Below, one piece after another: positions 8,621-16,227 of a stretch of DNA of 64,000 bases. The stretch covers positions 186,001-250,000 of the forward strand of contig NZ_LZSG01000005.1 of the NCBI RefSeq assembly GCF_001665395.1, read 5' to 3'. This DNA is from Mycobacterium sp. 1164966.3. Its GTDB lineage: Bacteria > Actinomycetota > Actinomycetes > Mycobacteriales > Mycobacteriaceae. The number at the start of each line of letters is the position of its first letter. The stretch's first letter is position 1. The notes beneath the pieces were generated by a model. That model ran no database searches. It was not told where the DNA came from and was given only the letters and a program-made list of their open reading frames with translations. The position numbers and the translations under genes are program-made.

Positions 8621-9535
8621 TCACATCACGTCGATGACAAGCGCCCGAAAGCGGTCGATGGTGTCCAGCGCATGGGCCAGACTGTCACCGGGCAAACCGA
8701 CCTGCACCCAGGTAACACCAACGGCGGCAAGCTTTTCCAGACCACTCAGGTACGCATCGGCATGAAACTCGTCGCCGGCGGGGCTGCCGCCTTCGAAGTT
8801 GGTGAAGGTGATGTCGATCGCCGACCAGTCTCGGCCCGCCGCATCGCATCGGCACCGCAAGTCGTCGATGCCCTCGCTCAGACGCTGCACCGAGTCGATG
8901 ACCGCGGTGCCCGCCGTCTGCGCCAGCTGCGCCGGGGCGGGGAACGGACACCAGCCGTCGCCGTACTGGGCGACTCGCTGGCGAGACGCCGTCGTGTTGC
9001 CCCCGACCCATATCGGCGGCTGACTGCTCGGCCGGGGGTGTGCGGTGATACCGCGGGCGCTGAAATGCTTTCCGTCGATAGAAATGTCGTCGCCGGACCA
9101 GACCGCCCGGATCACCTGCAGGGCTTCCTCGAAGAGTTCGGCGCGCTCGTCGTAGTTCACGCCCAGCGCCGCGAACTCCCGCTTGAGGTAGCCCACGCCG
9201 ACGGCGAGGGTGAAACGGTCCCCCGACAACAGGGCCAGCGTCGCACCAGACTTGGCCACCACAAACGGATTTCGGTAAGGCAGCACCACGATATTGGGCA
9301 CCAGGCGTATCCGCGTCGTCCGCGCGGCGGCGAAACCCAACGCCACGAAAGGATCCAACGCGTCGTGTCCGCCGGCTTCCAGCCAGCGCTGCGACGGTGC
9401 GGGGTGGTCGGTGAAGCCGAATCCGTGAAATCCCGCGGCCTCGGCAGCCGCCGCCACAGCGGCAATGCTGTCCCCGCTCAACAACTCCGGGTTGTAGGGA
9501 TGGCTGTGCATCGGGTGAGTGATCGCGAAATGCAT
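8621..9535 (-). CDS. LLM class flavin (F420)-dependent oxidoreductase
   Basis: A luciferase-like TIM barrel of 304 residues. Family blocks include FHGFGFTDHPAPS near 35, RLVPNIVVLPYRNP near 80, LSGDRFTLAVGVGYLKREF near 105 and PPIWVGGNTTASRQRVAQYGDGWCPF near 175. Mycobacterial members of this type usually use reduced coenzyme F420, some use FMN; the sequence alone does not decide. Placed between a thioesterase and an acyl-CoA dehydrogenase, it could oxidise or reduce a ketone or alcohol intermediate, or act in a Baeyer-Villiger-like step. That assignment is inference. Confidence 0.88.
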   Translation of the reverse strand: MHFAITHPMHSHPYNPELLSGDSIAAVAAAAEAAGFHGFGFTDHPAPSQRWLEAGGHDALDPFVALGFAAARTTRIRLVPNIVVLPYRNPFVVAKSGATLALLSGDRFTLAVGVGYLKREFAALGVNYDERAELFEEALQVIRAVWSGDDISIDGKHFSARGITAHPRPSSQPPIWVGGNTTASRQRVAQYGDGWCPFPAPAQLAQTAGTAVIDSVQRLSEGIDDLRCRCDAAGRDWSAIDITFTNFEGGSPAGDEFHADAYLSGLEKLAAVGVTWVQVGLPGDSLAHALDTIDRFRALVIDVM

Positions 9536-9550
9536 GGTCGTTGCGGGGCG

Positions 9551-10441
9551 CTAGAAACGGGACCGTGAGTCGATCGCGGTGTCGCTGGTGCGCAGCGGGC
9601 GAATCAGCGATTCCTGGGCGAAGGACGCCAACAGCTCGCCCTGCTCGGTGTGCACCGCTCCGCGCACGTAGGACATCCCCGCTCCGACCTGGGTGCTCTC
9701 GTGGGTGTACAGCAGCCAGCCGTCCCAGCGCACCGGTTCGTGGAAGGCGACCGAGATCGTCATCGGTGCGGTGGACACGGTCAGGTGCGCCTGACTGGTT
9801 CCGATGCCGGGGTGCGCGCGCATGGTCGTGGAGATGCCCAGATGGCCGGTGAAATAGGCGAGGAGAGCCTTGGCCAGATCGTCCCGCTCGGGGACCGGGT
9901 CGTAATGCAGCCACGCATAGAGCTCCGGCGGCCCGACCTCATCCGGGCTGTTGACATCGACGACGTCGACCAGCCGCAACTCACGTCCGATCATCGGCAT
10001 CTCCGCGGGGTTCGCCTCGGCCGGGCCGGCCACATCGGGCCGCGGCAAGTGGTGGCGGATGACGTCGTCGGTCGGGACGTCGGCCAGCACCGTCACGCTC
10101 ATACAGCGCCGGCCGTTCTGGTGCGCGGCGACGACCGCGGTGGCGGTGGAGCGGCCCTCGGCAACCACGTCGAGGACCAGTTCGACCGGCGGCCCGACCG
10201 TGACGGCACGGGAGAAGACCGCGTGCGCCGACCGCACCGATTTGTCCGGAAATCGTTTGGCCACAGCGACAATCGCCTGGGCGAGCACCTGAGTGCCTTC
10301 CACCACCTGCCGACCGTCCTGACCCGCGAGGCCGGTGTCGCCGGTGAATCGGTCGGACCCGTCCGCCGCTACGTCGAACAGATCGAGCAGGCCGCCTACC
10401 GACCACTGGGCTTGATCAGATTCTGTCGTCAAGACGCTCAC
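9551..10441 (-). CDS. Acyl-CoA thioesterase domain protein (double hotdog, TesB-like)
   Basis: A 296-residue protein with the double-hotdog outline of TesB-type thioesterases. The first half contains VEGTQVLAQAIVAVAKRFPDKSVRSAHAVFSR near 50. The second half ends in WLLYTHESTQVGAGMSYVRGAVHTEQGELLASFAQESLIRP, the normal thioesterase II closing block. It would hydrolyse or bind an acyl-CoA. Its start faces the SMP-30 gene across a 128-base gap containing two copies of the TGACACTT-N10-TTGTAA motif, the nearer one 30 bases from the ATG. LLM and acyl-CoA dehydrogenase genes follow on the same strand. Confidence 0.85.
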   Translation of the reverse strand: MSVLTTESDQAQWSVGGLLDLFDVAADGSDRFTGDTGLAGQDGRQVVEGTQVLAQAIVAVAKRFPDKSVRSAHAVFSRAVTVGPPVELVLDVVAEGRSTATAVVAAHQNGRRCMSVTVLADVPTDDVIRHHLPRPDVAGPAEANPAEMPMIGRELRLVDVVDVNSPDEVGPPELYAWLHYDPVPERDDLAKALLAYFTGHLGISTTMRAHPGIGTSQAHLTVSTAPMTISVAFHEPVRWDGWLLYTHESTQVGAGMSYVRGAVHTEQGELLASFAQESLIRPLRTSDTAIDSRSRF

Positions 10442-10470
10442 CTCTCGCTCCCGGAACTCACGGCTCAGCG

Positions 10471-10494
10471 TGACACTTTGCGCATTGCTTGTAA
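10471..10494. promoter_or_regulatory. Operator-like motif TGACACTT-N10-TTGTAA, copy 2
   Basis: Same two blocks and same spacer length as at 5435-5458. The motif sits 30 bases upstream of the thioesterase start (10441, minus strand), in a position able to block that promoter. Copy 3 is 71 bases away on the side of the divergent lactonase operon. Confidence 0.65.
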
Positions 10495-10541
10495 AGCTGG
10501 GGCACGTGCCGCCCCACGTTGACAGGGATACCGTCAGTGCA

Positions 10542-10565
10542 TGACACTTCTGCAGTGTTTTGTAA
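10542..10565. promoter_or_regulatory. Operator-like motif TGACACTT-N10-TTGTAA, copy 3
   Basis: The third copy ends five bases before the ATG at 10570, so a bound protein would cover the start of the lactonase-thioesterase-TetR operon. The copy also contains an inner ACACT/AGTGT dyad. The last gene of that operon encodes a TetR protein, a natural candidate for autoregulation. Confidence 0.65.
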
Positions 10566-10569
10566 CGTC

Positions 10570-11391
10570 ATGACCGAGCCCACCGCCCTTGCCCAGGGCT
10601 TTTGCTTCGGCGAAGGACCACGGTGGTTCGAGGGACTGCTGTGGTTCTCCGACATGCTGGGCGAGGCCGTACACACCTCGGACATGCGCGGCTCGTTGAC
10701 CACGCTGCCGCTGCCCGGCCACACGCCGTCGGGCCTCGGTTTTCGGCCGGACGGCTCACTGTTGATCGTGTCGACCGACGACCGCCAGGTCCTGCGCTAC
10801 GACGGCGAAACCGTGGTCACCGTTGCCGATCTGTCCCACATAACTCCTGCCAACCTCGGCGACATGGTCGTCGACGACGCCGGGCGCGCCTACATCGGGT
10901 CGCAGGCGTTCGGGAACGGCCTCATCGTGCGCCTCGATCCCGACGGCAGCACCACCGTCGTCGCCGACGACCTCGACTTTCCCAACGGGATGGTCATCAC
11001 GCCGGGCCGCACGACGCTGATTGTCGCCGAGTCGATCGCCCGGCAACTGACGGCCTACACCATCGGCGACGACGGCGCGCTGCGCGACCGACGCGTCTTC
11101 GCCGACGGCCTCGACGGCCCGCCGGACGGCATCGCGCTCGACGCCGACGGCGGAGTCTGGACGTCGATGACGCTGGCACATCAGTTCGAGCGGATAGTCG
11201 AGGGTGGCGCCGTGACGGACCGTATCGACATCGGCGACCGGGTGGCCATCGCCTGCACGCTCGGCGGCCCGGAGCGTCGCACGCTGTTCCTGCTGTCGAG
11301 CACCGACGCCTATCCCCAGCGGCTGGCCGGCACCCGCCTGTCCCGCCTCGACGCCGTCACGGTCGCCACGCCCGGTGCCGGTCTGCCCTGA
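10570..11391 (+). CDS. SMP-30/gluconolactonase family protein
   Basis: A 273-residue six-bladed beta-propeller of the SMP-30/gluconolactonase family. It opens with GFCFGEGPRWFEGLLWFSDM, whose Glu is a metal ligand. Later metal-site blocks are DLDFPNGMVITPGRTTLIVAES near 140 and DGPPDGIALDADGGVW near 190. These Ca/Zn enzymes hydrolyse lactones. ATG at 10570 (MTEPTALAQG) is chosen; an upstream TTG start would run through the operator motif. It leads a three-gene operon with a thioesterase and a TetR regulator. Lactone opening after an oxygen insertion fits the neighbouring oxidative genes, but is unproven. Confidence 0.9.
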   Translation: MTEPTALAQGFCFGEGPRWFEGLLWFSDMLGEAVHTSDMRGSLTTLPLPGHTPSGLGFRPDGSLLIVSTDDRQVLRYDGETVVTVADLSHITPANLGDMVVDDAGRAYIGSQAFGNGLIVRLDPDGSTTVVADDLDFPNGMVITPGRTTLIVAESIARQLTAYTIGDDGALRDRRVFADGLDGPPDGIALDADGGVWTSMTLAHQFERIVEGGAVTDRIDIGDRVAIACTLGGPERRTLFLLSSTDAYPQRLAGTRLSRLDAVTVATPGAGLP

Positions 11392-11413
11392 AAAACTTTG
11401 CAAAGGTGAACGC

Positions 11414-12271
11414 ATGTCTGATTCGTATTACGAGCTGCTCGCCTGGGACACCGACGATCTCGGGGAGAAGTTCCGCGCCACCGACCTGGCCCGGGGCACC
11501 TGGTCGGCGTCGATACAGCACGGCGCACCCGTATCGGCGCTGCTGGTGCGCGCCCTGGAGCGATGCGAACGACGCGAGGACACCAGGCTCAGCCGGGTGG
11601 TCATAGACCTGCTGGGGCCGGTGCCGGCCGAGGGTGATCTGTGGGTCCGCCCAACGCTGGAACGCAGCGGCAAGCAGATCGAGCTGGTCACCGCCGAGAT
11701 GCTGGCCGACGGCCCCGACGGCCGGCCGCGCGCCGTCGCCCGGGCGAGCGGTTGGCGATTGCAGCAGCTGGACACCCAGGCCGTGGCGCACTCGGCAACG
11801 CCACCTCCGCGCCCGGTCAGCGAGGCGCACCCACGCAACCTCGCGGCGCGGAAGTGGGACCGCAACTACGTACACAGCCTGGAGTGGCTCTGGCTGACCG
11901 AACCGTTGACGCCCGGCCCGGGGGAATCCTGGATCAAGCCGACAGTCGACCTGGTCAAAGGCGAGGCCATGACCCAGGTGGAGCGATTGTTCGCGGTGGC
12001 CGACTGCGCCAACGGCATCGGCAGCAAACTGGACATCACCAAGTGGACGTTCATCAACACCGATCTGGCCGCGCATGTGTTCCGGATCCCCGATGGCGAC
12101 TGGATCGGTATCCGGGCGGAAACCCACTACGGGCCCGACGGCATCGGCACCACGGTCGGCACGCTGTTCGACGAGCGGGGCGCGATCGGCGCCATTCAGC
12201 AGTCGGTACTGGTTCGGCCCCGCCCAAGGCGCCCGAGCCGCCCGGAGACGCGGTTAGGGTCTGAACTATGA
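11414..12271 (+). CDS. Thioesterase family protein (acyl-CoA thioesterase-like)
   Basis: A 285-residue protein with two hotdog-like halves. The first contains WSASIQHGAPVSALLVRALERC, the usual opening helix of the PF13622-type thioesterase-like family. The second ends EARGAIGAIQQSVLVRPRP in pattern. ATG at 11414 has AAAGGTG upstream. It follows the lactonase gene by 22 bases, and its stop overlaps the TetR start (ATGA). It is the second thioesterase-like protein within 2 kb, transcribed divergently from the first. They may form a pair or handle different acyl-CoAs; which one is active is unknown. Confidence 0.82.
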   Translation: MSDSYYELLAWDTDDLGEKFRATDLARGTWSASIQHGAPVSALLVRALERCERREDTRLSRVVIDLLGPVPAEGDLWVRPTLERSGKQIELVTAEMLADGPDGRPRAVARASGWRLQQLDTQAVAHSATPPPRPVSEAHPRNLAARKWDRNYVHSLEWLWLTEPLTPGPGESWIKPTVDLVKGEAMTQVERLFAVADCANGIGSKLDITKWTFINTDLAAHVFRIPDGDWIGIRAETHYGPDGIGTTVGTLFDERGAIGAIQQSVLVRPRPRRPSRPETRLGSEL

Positions 12272-12816
12272 GCCAGCCGGCCCAGGCGACAGACTTCGGC
12301 GAAACCGACACCTCGACTCGCCAACGCATTCTCGCGGCCACCGCCGAGGTACTCGGACGCAGCGGGACCACCAAGCTGAGTCTTTCCGAAGTCGCGGCCC
12401 AGGCCGGAGTATCCCGGCCCACCCTCTACCGCTGGTTCGCCTCCAAACAGGAACTGCTGTCGGCGTTTTCACGCTACGAGCGCCATAGCTTCGAAAGCGG
12501 CTTGGCCAAGGCGACCGCGGGCTTGAAGGGTGTCGAAAGGCTGGACGCCGCACTGCGATTCATCGTCGAATGGCAGTACTCATACTCCGGGGTCCGGATG
12601 GTCGACGTCGAACCCGAGCACGTCATCGGACAGGTCTCGCGGGTGATCCCGGAGATGCGCGAGGGTCTGCAACGGCTGCTGCCCGGGCCCAACGCCGCCG
12701 TGAAGGCCGCGACGGTGATCCGGATCGCGATCTCGCACTACATCGTCCGCAGTGACGACGCCGACCAGTTCCTGGCCCAGTTGCGCCACGCCGTCGGCAT
12801 CAAAAACACGAGCTAG
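12268..12816 (+). CDS. TetR/AcrR family transcriptional regulator
   Basis: A 182-residue TetR-type repressor. The N-terminal helix-turn-helix is clear: TRQRILAATAEVLGRSGTTKLSLSEVAAQAGVSRPTLYRWFASKQEL in outline, residues about 17-62. The remaining helical domain would bind a small ligand, possibly an acyl-CoA or pathway metabolite. Its ATG overlaps the thioesterase stop, so it is co-expressed with the lactonase operon. The three copies of TGACACTT-N10-TTGTAA at the operon starts of this region are the best candidate targets; DNA binding has not been shown. Confidence 0.93.
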   Translation: MSQPAQATDFGETDTSTRQRILAATAEVLGRSGTTKLSLSEVAAQAGVSRPTLYRWFASKQELLSAFSRYERHSFESGLAKATAGLKGVERLDAALRFIVEWQYSYSGVRMVDVEPEHVIGQVSRVIPEMREGLQRLLPGPNAAVKAATVIRIAISHYIVRSDDADQFLAQLRHAVGIKNTS

Positions 12817-12819
12817 TCC

Positions 12820-12882
12820 CCGCGAAAGTGCAACCGGCAACGCGTTTCTCGAGTAGCACCGTCGGCAGTTGCACTTTCGCGG
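12820..12882. repeat. Palindromic intergenic repeat, family B, copy 2
   Basis: A perfect 15-bp stem, CCGCGAAAGTGCAAC against GTTGCACTTTCGCGG, encloses a 33-base loop. It separates the convergent TetR and FAD-oxidase genes. Loop segments such as CAACGCGTTTC and GGCAG also match copy 1 at 7413-7474, so the copies share descent beyond the pairing arms. Confidence 0.8.
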
Positions 12883-12891
12883 CCAACGCGA

Positions 12892-14244
12892 CTAGAACAG
12901 CACCGCGGGGTTCAGGTAGCCGGTGGGATCCAACGCGGCCTTGACGGTGCGCATGGCCGCGATGTCGGCGGCCTCCCGCGACATCGACAGGTAAGCCCGC
13001 TTGCGGCTCCCGACACCGTGCTCGGAGCTGACGTTGCCACCGCCCGCCGCAGTCAGGTCCATCATCGCCGCGAAGAGTTCTGCTTCGGCGTCGACCGCGC
13101 AACGCAACACGTTGAAATGCAGGTTGCCCTCACCAATGTGACCGAACACGACCGGCAGCGCCTCGGGAACCCGTGAGCTGACCAAACCCACTGCATCCCT
13201 TACGAACCCGCTGATCGACGACAACGGCAACGACACGTCGAACTTCAACGGTGGCCCATACACGCCGAGCACTTCGGGAACGAATTCGCGCACCCGCCAC
13301 AAGCGTTGCTGCGCAGCGACATCCACACCGACCGCGGGCTCGGCGCATAGTCGTACGCTTTCGAGCAGGCCGGCCAGACGCTCGGTCTGGTCGTGGTCTG
13401 CGGCCAGCTCCACCAGCAACAGCCAGTCGCCCGCCACGGGCGCACCCACCCCGAGATGCTCACCGGTCAAAGCGGCCACCCGGGCGTCGACCATCTCCAG
13501 CGCGGCGATGCCGTCCAGGTCCCGGAATGTGCGGCCGGCGTCGACCAGTGCTTCGAGGTCGGCGAACCCGCAGATCGCCGTCACCCGGTGCGACGGCGAT
13601 GGATGCAACCGCAGGTCCAGCCCGGTGATGACCCCCAGGGTGCCTTCGGCTCCGACGAACAGCGCCGGCAGGTCGTAGCCGGTGTTGTCGCAACGCACCC
13701 GGCTGTGGCGGCGCAGCACCGAACCGTCGGGCAAGGCGACGTCCAACCCGACGACCTGCTCGCCCATGTTGCCGTAGCGGACGGTGCGTAACCCGCCGGC
13801 GTTGGTCGACGCCATACCCCCGACCGTCGCTGTGTCCCGGGCTCCCAAATCCACGCCGAACAACAGCCCGGCGGTGCTCGCCGCGTGCTGCACCGCCGCC
13901 AGGGTGGCTCCGGCACCGGCCTGGATGCGCCGCTCGACGGTATCGACATCACTTACCGCGCAGAGTCTTTCGGTGGACAGCAGCACATCGTCGTGTTCAG
14001 GCACGGTACCCGCCACCAATGAGGTTCGGCCGCCCTGGACGGTGACGTATGCGCCCGCGTCGCGGCACACTCGCAGCACCTCGGCGACCTGGTCAGCCGA
14101 ACCGGGTCGTACCAGGGCACGGGCCCGGCCCCGATAGCGTCCGGTGTGGTCGACGCTGCGAGCGGCCAGCACGTCGGGGTCGGTGACCACGTGGTTCGAG
14201 CCCACCGCGGCCGCCAGATCCCGCAGCATGCTCGCGGGAGGCAT
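12892..14244 (-). CDS. FAD-binding oxidoreductase (GlcD / D-2-hydroxyacid dehydrogenase type)
   Basis: A 450-residue flavoprotein of the VAO/PCMH family. The FAD-binding half includes ALVRPGSADQVAEVLRVCRDAGAYVTVQGGRTSL and GGMASTNAGGLRTVRYGNMGEQVVGLDVALPDG. The C-terminal FAD-oxidase cap ends with GNVSSEHGVGSRKRAYL and ALDPTGYLNPAVLF. This is the usual D-lactate or glycolate oxidase-like pattern, oxidising a 2-hydroxy acid to a 2-oxo acid. From memory it corresponds to Rv0161 of M. tuberculosis and sits in the same neighbourhood. It precedes an aldolase-containing operon distally, but direct pathway linkage is not shown. Confidence 0.9.
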   Translation of the reverse strand: MPPASMLRDLAAAVGSNHVVTDPDVLAARSVDHTGRYRGRARALVRPGSADQVAEVLRVCRDAGAYVTVQGGRTSLVAGTVPEHDDVLLSTERLCAVSDVDTVERRIQAGAGATLAAVQHAASTAGLLFGVDLGARDTATVGGMASTNAGGLRTVRYGNMGEQVVGLDVALPDGSVLRRHSRVRCDNTGYDLPALFVGAEGTLGVITGLDLRLHPSPSHRVTAICGFADLEALVDAGRTFRDLDGIAALEMVDARVAALTGEHLGVGAPVAGDWLLLVELAADHDQTERLAGLLESVRLCAEPAVGVDVAAQQRLWRVREFVPEVLGVYGPPLKFDVSLPLSSISGFVRDAVGLVSSRVPEALPVVFGHIGEGNLHFNVLRCAVDAEAELFAAMMDLTAAGGGNVSSEHGVGSRKRAYLSMSREAADIAAMRTVKAALDPTGYLNPAVLF

Positions 14245-14250
14245 GGGCCT

Positions 14251-14991
14251 TTAAAACTGTTTGTGCGGCACGTCGGTGACCAGGCCGCCGTCCATGATGA
14301 ACTCGCTGCCGGTCGCGTAGGACGCGTCATCGCTGGCAAGAAAGACGACGAACGTCGACACCTCTCTGGAATCGGCGGCGCGGCCGAGTGGAATGGTGAC
14401 CATGTCCTCCGGTAGGTGGGCCGTCATCGGGGTGCGGATGAAACCCGGGTGCAGCGAGTTCACTCGGATATTCAACGGCGCCAGTTCGAGCGCCGCCGAT
14501 TTGGTCAGCCCGCGGACTGCCCACTTCGACGCGACATAGGGATGCACCAACGGTGCGCCGCGTAGTCCCTCGATCGACGAGACATTGATGATCGACCCGC
14601 CGCCGGCCTCCGTCATGGGGTCGACGGCCACCCGCATGCCGAGGAACGTCCCGGTCAGGTTGACGTCGATCACCTTCTGCCACTTGTCCATGTCGAACTT
14701 GCGCAGCTGGCCCAGGGCGACGATTCCGGCGTTGTTGACCAACACATCCAGCTTGCCGAAATCTGCCGTCGCCGTCGCGACCGCCGCTTCCCACTGCTCG
14801 AGCTGCGTGACGTCGAGGTGTACATAGCGGGCGGCGTCACCGATTTCATCGGCGAGCGCCTTGCCCTCGTCGTCGAGGATGTCGCCGATCACCACCTTTG
14901 CGCCTTCGGCCACCAGCATTCGCGCATGCTGGGCACCCATTCCCCGGGCACCCCCACTGATGAGTGCCACTTTTCCGTCTACTCGGCCCAT
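14251..14991 (-). CDS. SDR, FabG3-like 3-alpha/20-beta-hydroxysteroid dehydrogenase
   Basis: A 246-residue classical SDR with GGARGMGAQH, GDILDDEG after strand two, VNNAGI, SSIEGLRGAP and YVASK. The sequence strongly resembles mycobacterial FabG3 (Rv2002), particularly AEGAKVVIGDILDDEGKALA, ARYVHLDVTQ and GLTKSAALEL, known as a NADH-dependent 20-beta-hydroxysteroid dehydrogenase. Asp in GDILDDEG favours NAD. It lies between the FAD oxidase (six bases downstream) and a DapB-fold oxidoreductase, likely in one transcript. A steroid or steroid-like alcohol is the best guess for substrate; paralogy leaves this open. Confidence 0.88.
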   Translation of the reverse strand: MGRVDGKVALISGGARGMGAQHARMLVAEGAKVVIGDILDDEGKALADEIGDAARYVHLDVTQLEQWEAAVATATADFGKLDVLVNNAGIVALGQLRKFDMDKWQKVIDVNLTGTFLGMRVAVDPMTEAGGGSIINVSSIEGLRGAPLVHPYVASKWAVRGLTKSAALELAPLNIRVNSLHPGFIRTPMTAHLPEDMVTIPLGRAADSREVSTFVVFLASDDASYATGSEFIMDGGLVTDVPHKQF

Positions 14992-15010
14992 GAAGTTAGT
15001 TCCTTTCGGT

Positions 15011-16099
15011 TTAGTTGGTCACCAAAGCATTTGGTGTGTACAGGCCTTCACCGGTGACCAGCGGCAGGTCGAGTGTCGTCCTGATACCCGGCGGCGCGGC
15101 GATCACCGCCGGGATGGCGTTGACGATGCGCCCGGCAGCGCCGAGGATCGCGGCGTAGTTGTGGTCACCGTTTCGACTGCTCGGCACGATGTCAACGGCG
15201 TACGACGGCTCGCCGGTGATCTCGATGCGATACGAGCCGCCGCCGGCGGCCGGTTGCGGCCAGTCGGGTCGCAGGTCGGGACGCAGTCGGGTGATGTGCT
15301 CGACGATGATGGCCGGGTGGCCGTCGACCATGCCGCGGATCTCGAACTGCAGCACGGCCTGGGTTCCCTTGGGAACGTGTCCCACCGCGATGTCGAAGTC
15401 CTCGGGCGCCGGCTCGCGCTGGTATGACTCGGTGATCTGGTCGACTTCGATACCGAGGCCGGCGGCCAGCTGACGGATCGCGGTGCCCCAGGCGATGCTG
15501 AGCACGCCCGGTTGCAGCAGCATCGGCACCTCGTCCAGGGGGCGGGCGAATCCCATGTAGTACATGACTTCTGCGCCGTCGTAGCTGGCGTAGTCGTGGA
15601 TTTCCATGCAGCGCACCTGCTCGATGCGCCGGCAGGTGCCGGCGAGCGCGAACGGCAACAGGTCGTTGACGAACCCCGGATCGACACCGCTGATGAAGAT
15701 GCTCGAATTGCCCTGCCTCGCAGCATCTTCCACTCGGGCAATGTACTTGTCGGGCATGACACCCCAGGGGTACTGCAGCAGCCCGGGTGCGGATCCCACG
15801 ACGTTGCAGCCGGCGGCGAGGATGCGCATCACGTCGTCCATGGCGTCGGGCAGCCGGGTGTCGCCCATGGCGCAGTAGACGACGCAGTCGGGCTTGGCCG
15901 TCAGCACATCGTCGAGGTCGGAGACGGCGCTGACACCCGTCTCCACATCGATGCCCGCGAGTGCCCCGGCGTCGCGGCCCACCTTCTCCGGCGTCGACAC
16001 GCACAACCCCGTCAGCTCGAACTGCGGATTGGTGATCAGCTCGGTCAGTGCCATCCGGCCGACATTTCCGGTGCCGACATGGGCGACGCGGATCGCCAT
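15011..16099 (-). CDS. DapB-fold NAD(P)H-dependent oxidoreductase
   Basis: A 362-residue protein that starts with a Rossmann turn, HVGTGNVGRMAL, followed by CVSTPEKVGRDAGALAG. Its central part resembles the mycobacterial family annotated as dihydrodipicolinate-reductase-like or amine-dehydrogenase-like (GDTRLPDAMDDVMRILAAGCNVVGSAPGLLQYPW). True DapB is shorter, about 245-270 residues, so this is not lysine biosynthesis. Family members are often near steroid and lipid catabolic genes, but no reaction is established. It is the first gene of the three-gene minus-strand set and faces the hydrolase at 16228 over a 128-base AT-richer gap. Confidence 0.85.
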   Translation of the reverse strand: MAIRVAHVGTGNVGRMALTELITNPQFELTGLCVSTPEKVGRDAGALAGIDVETGVSAVSDLDDVLTAKPDCVVYCAMGDTRLPDAMDDVMRILAAGCNVVGSAPGLLQYPWGVMPDKYIARVEDAARQGNSSIFISGVDPGFVNDLLPFALAGTCRRIEQVRCMEIHDYASYDGAEVMYYMGFARPLDEVPMLLQPGVLSIAWGTAIRQLAAGLGIEVDQITESYQREPAPEDFDIAVGHVPKGTQAVLQFEIRGMVDGHPAIIVEHITRLRPDLRPDWPQPAAGGGSYRIEITGEPSYAVDIVPSSRNGDHNYAAILGAAGRIVNAIPAVIAAPPGIRTTLDLPLVTGEGLYTPNALVTN

Positions 16100-16227
16100 G
16101 AGAGTCCCTTTCGTCCCCGGCCTGAACAGCCCCGAAAACTTTCTAGACAGTAGTCCATATTTTTTACGACGCCTTACCGGGCTCTATTTATCATCCCGAG
16201 CCGCGGCCGGGCACAATTGGACCCCTG

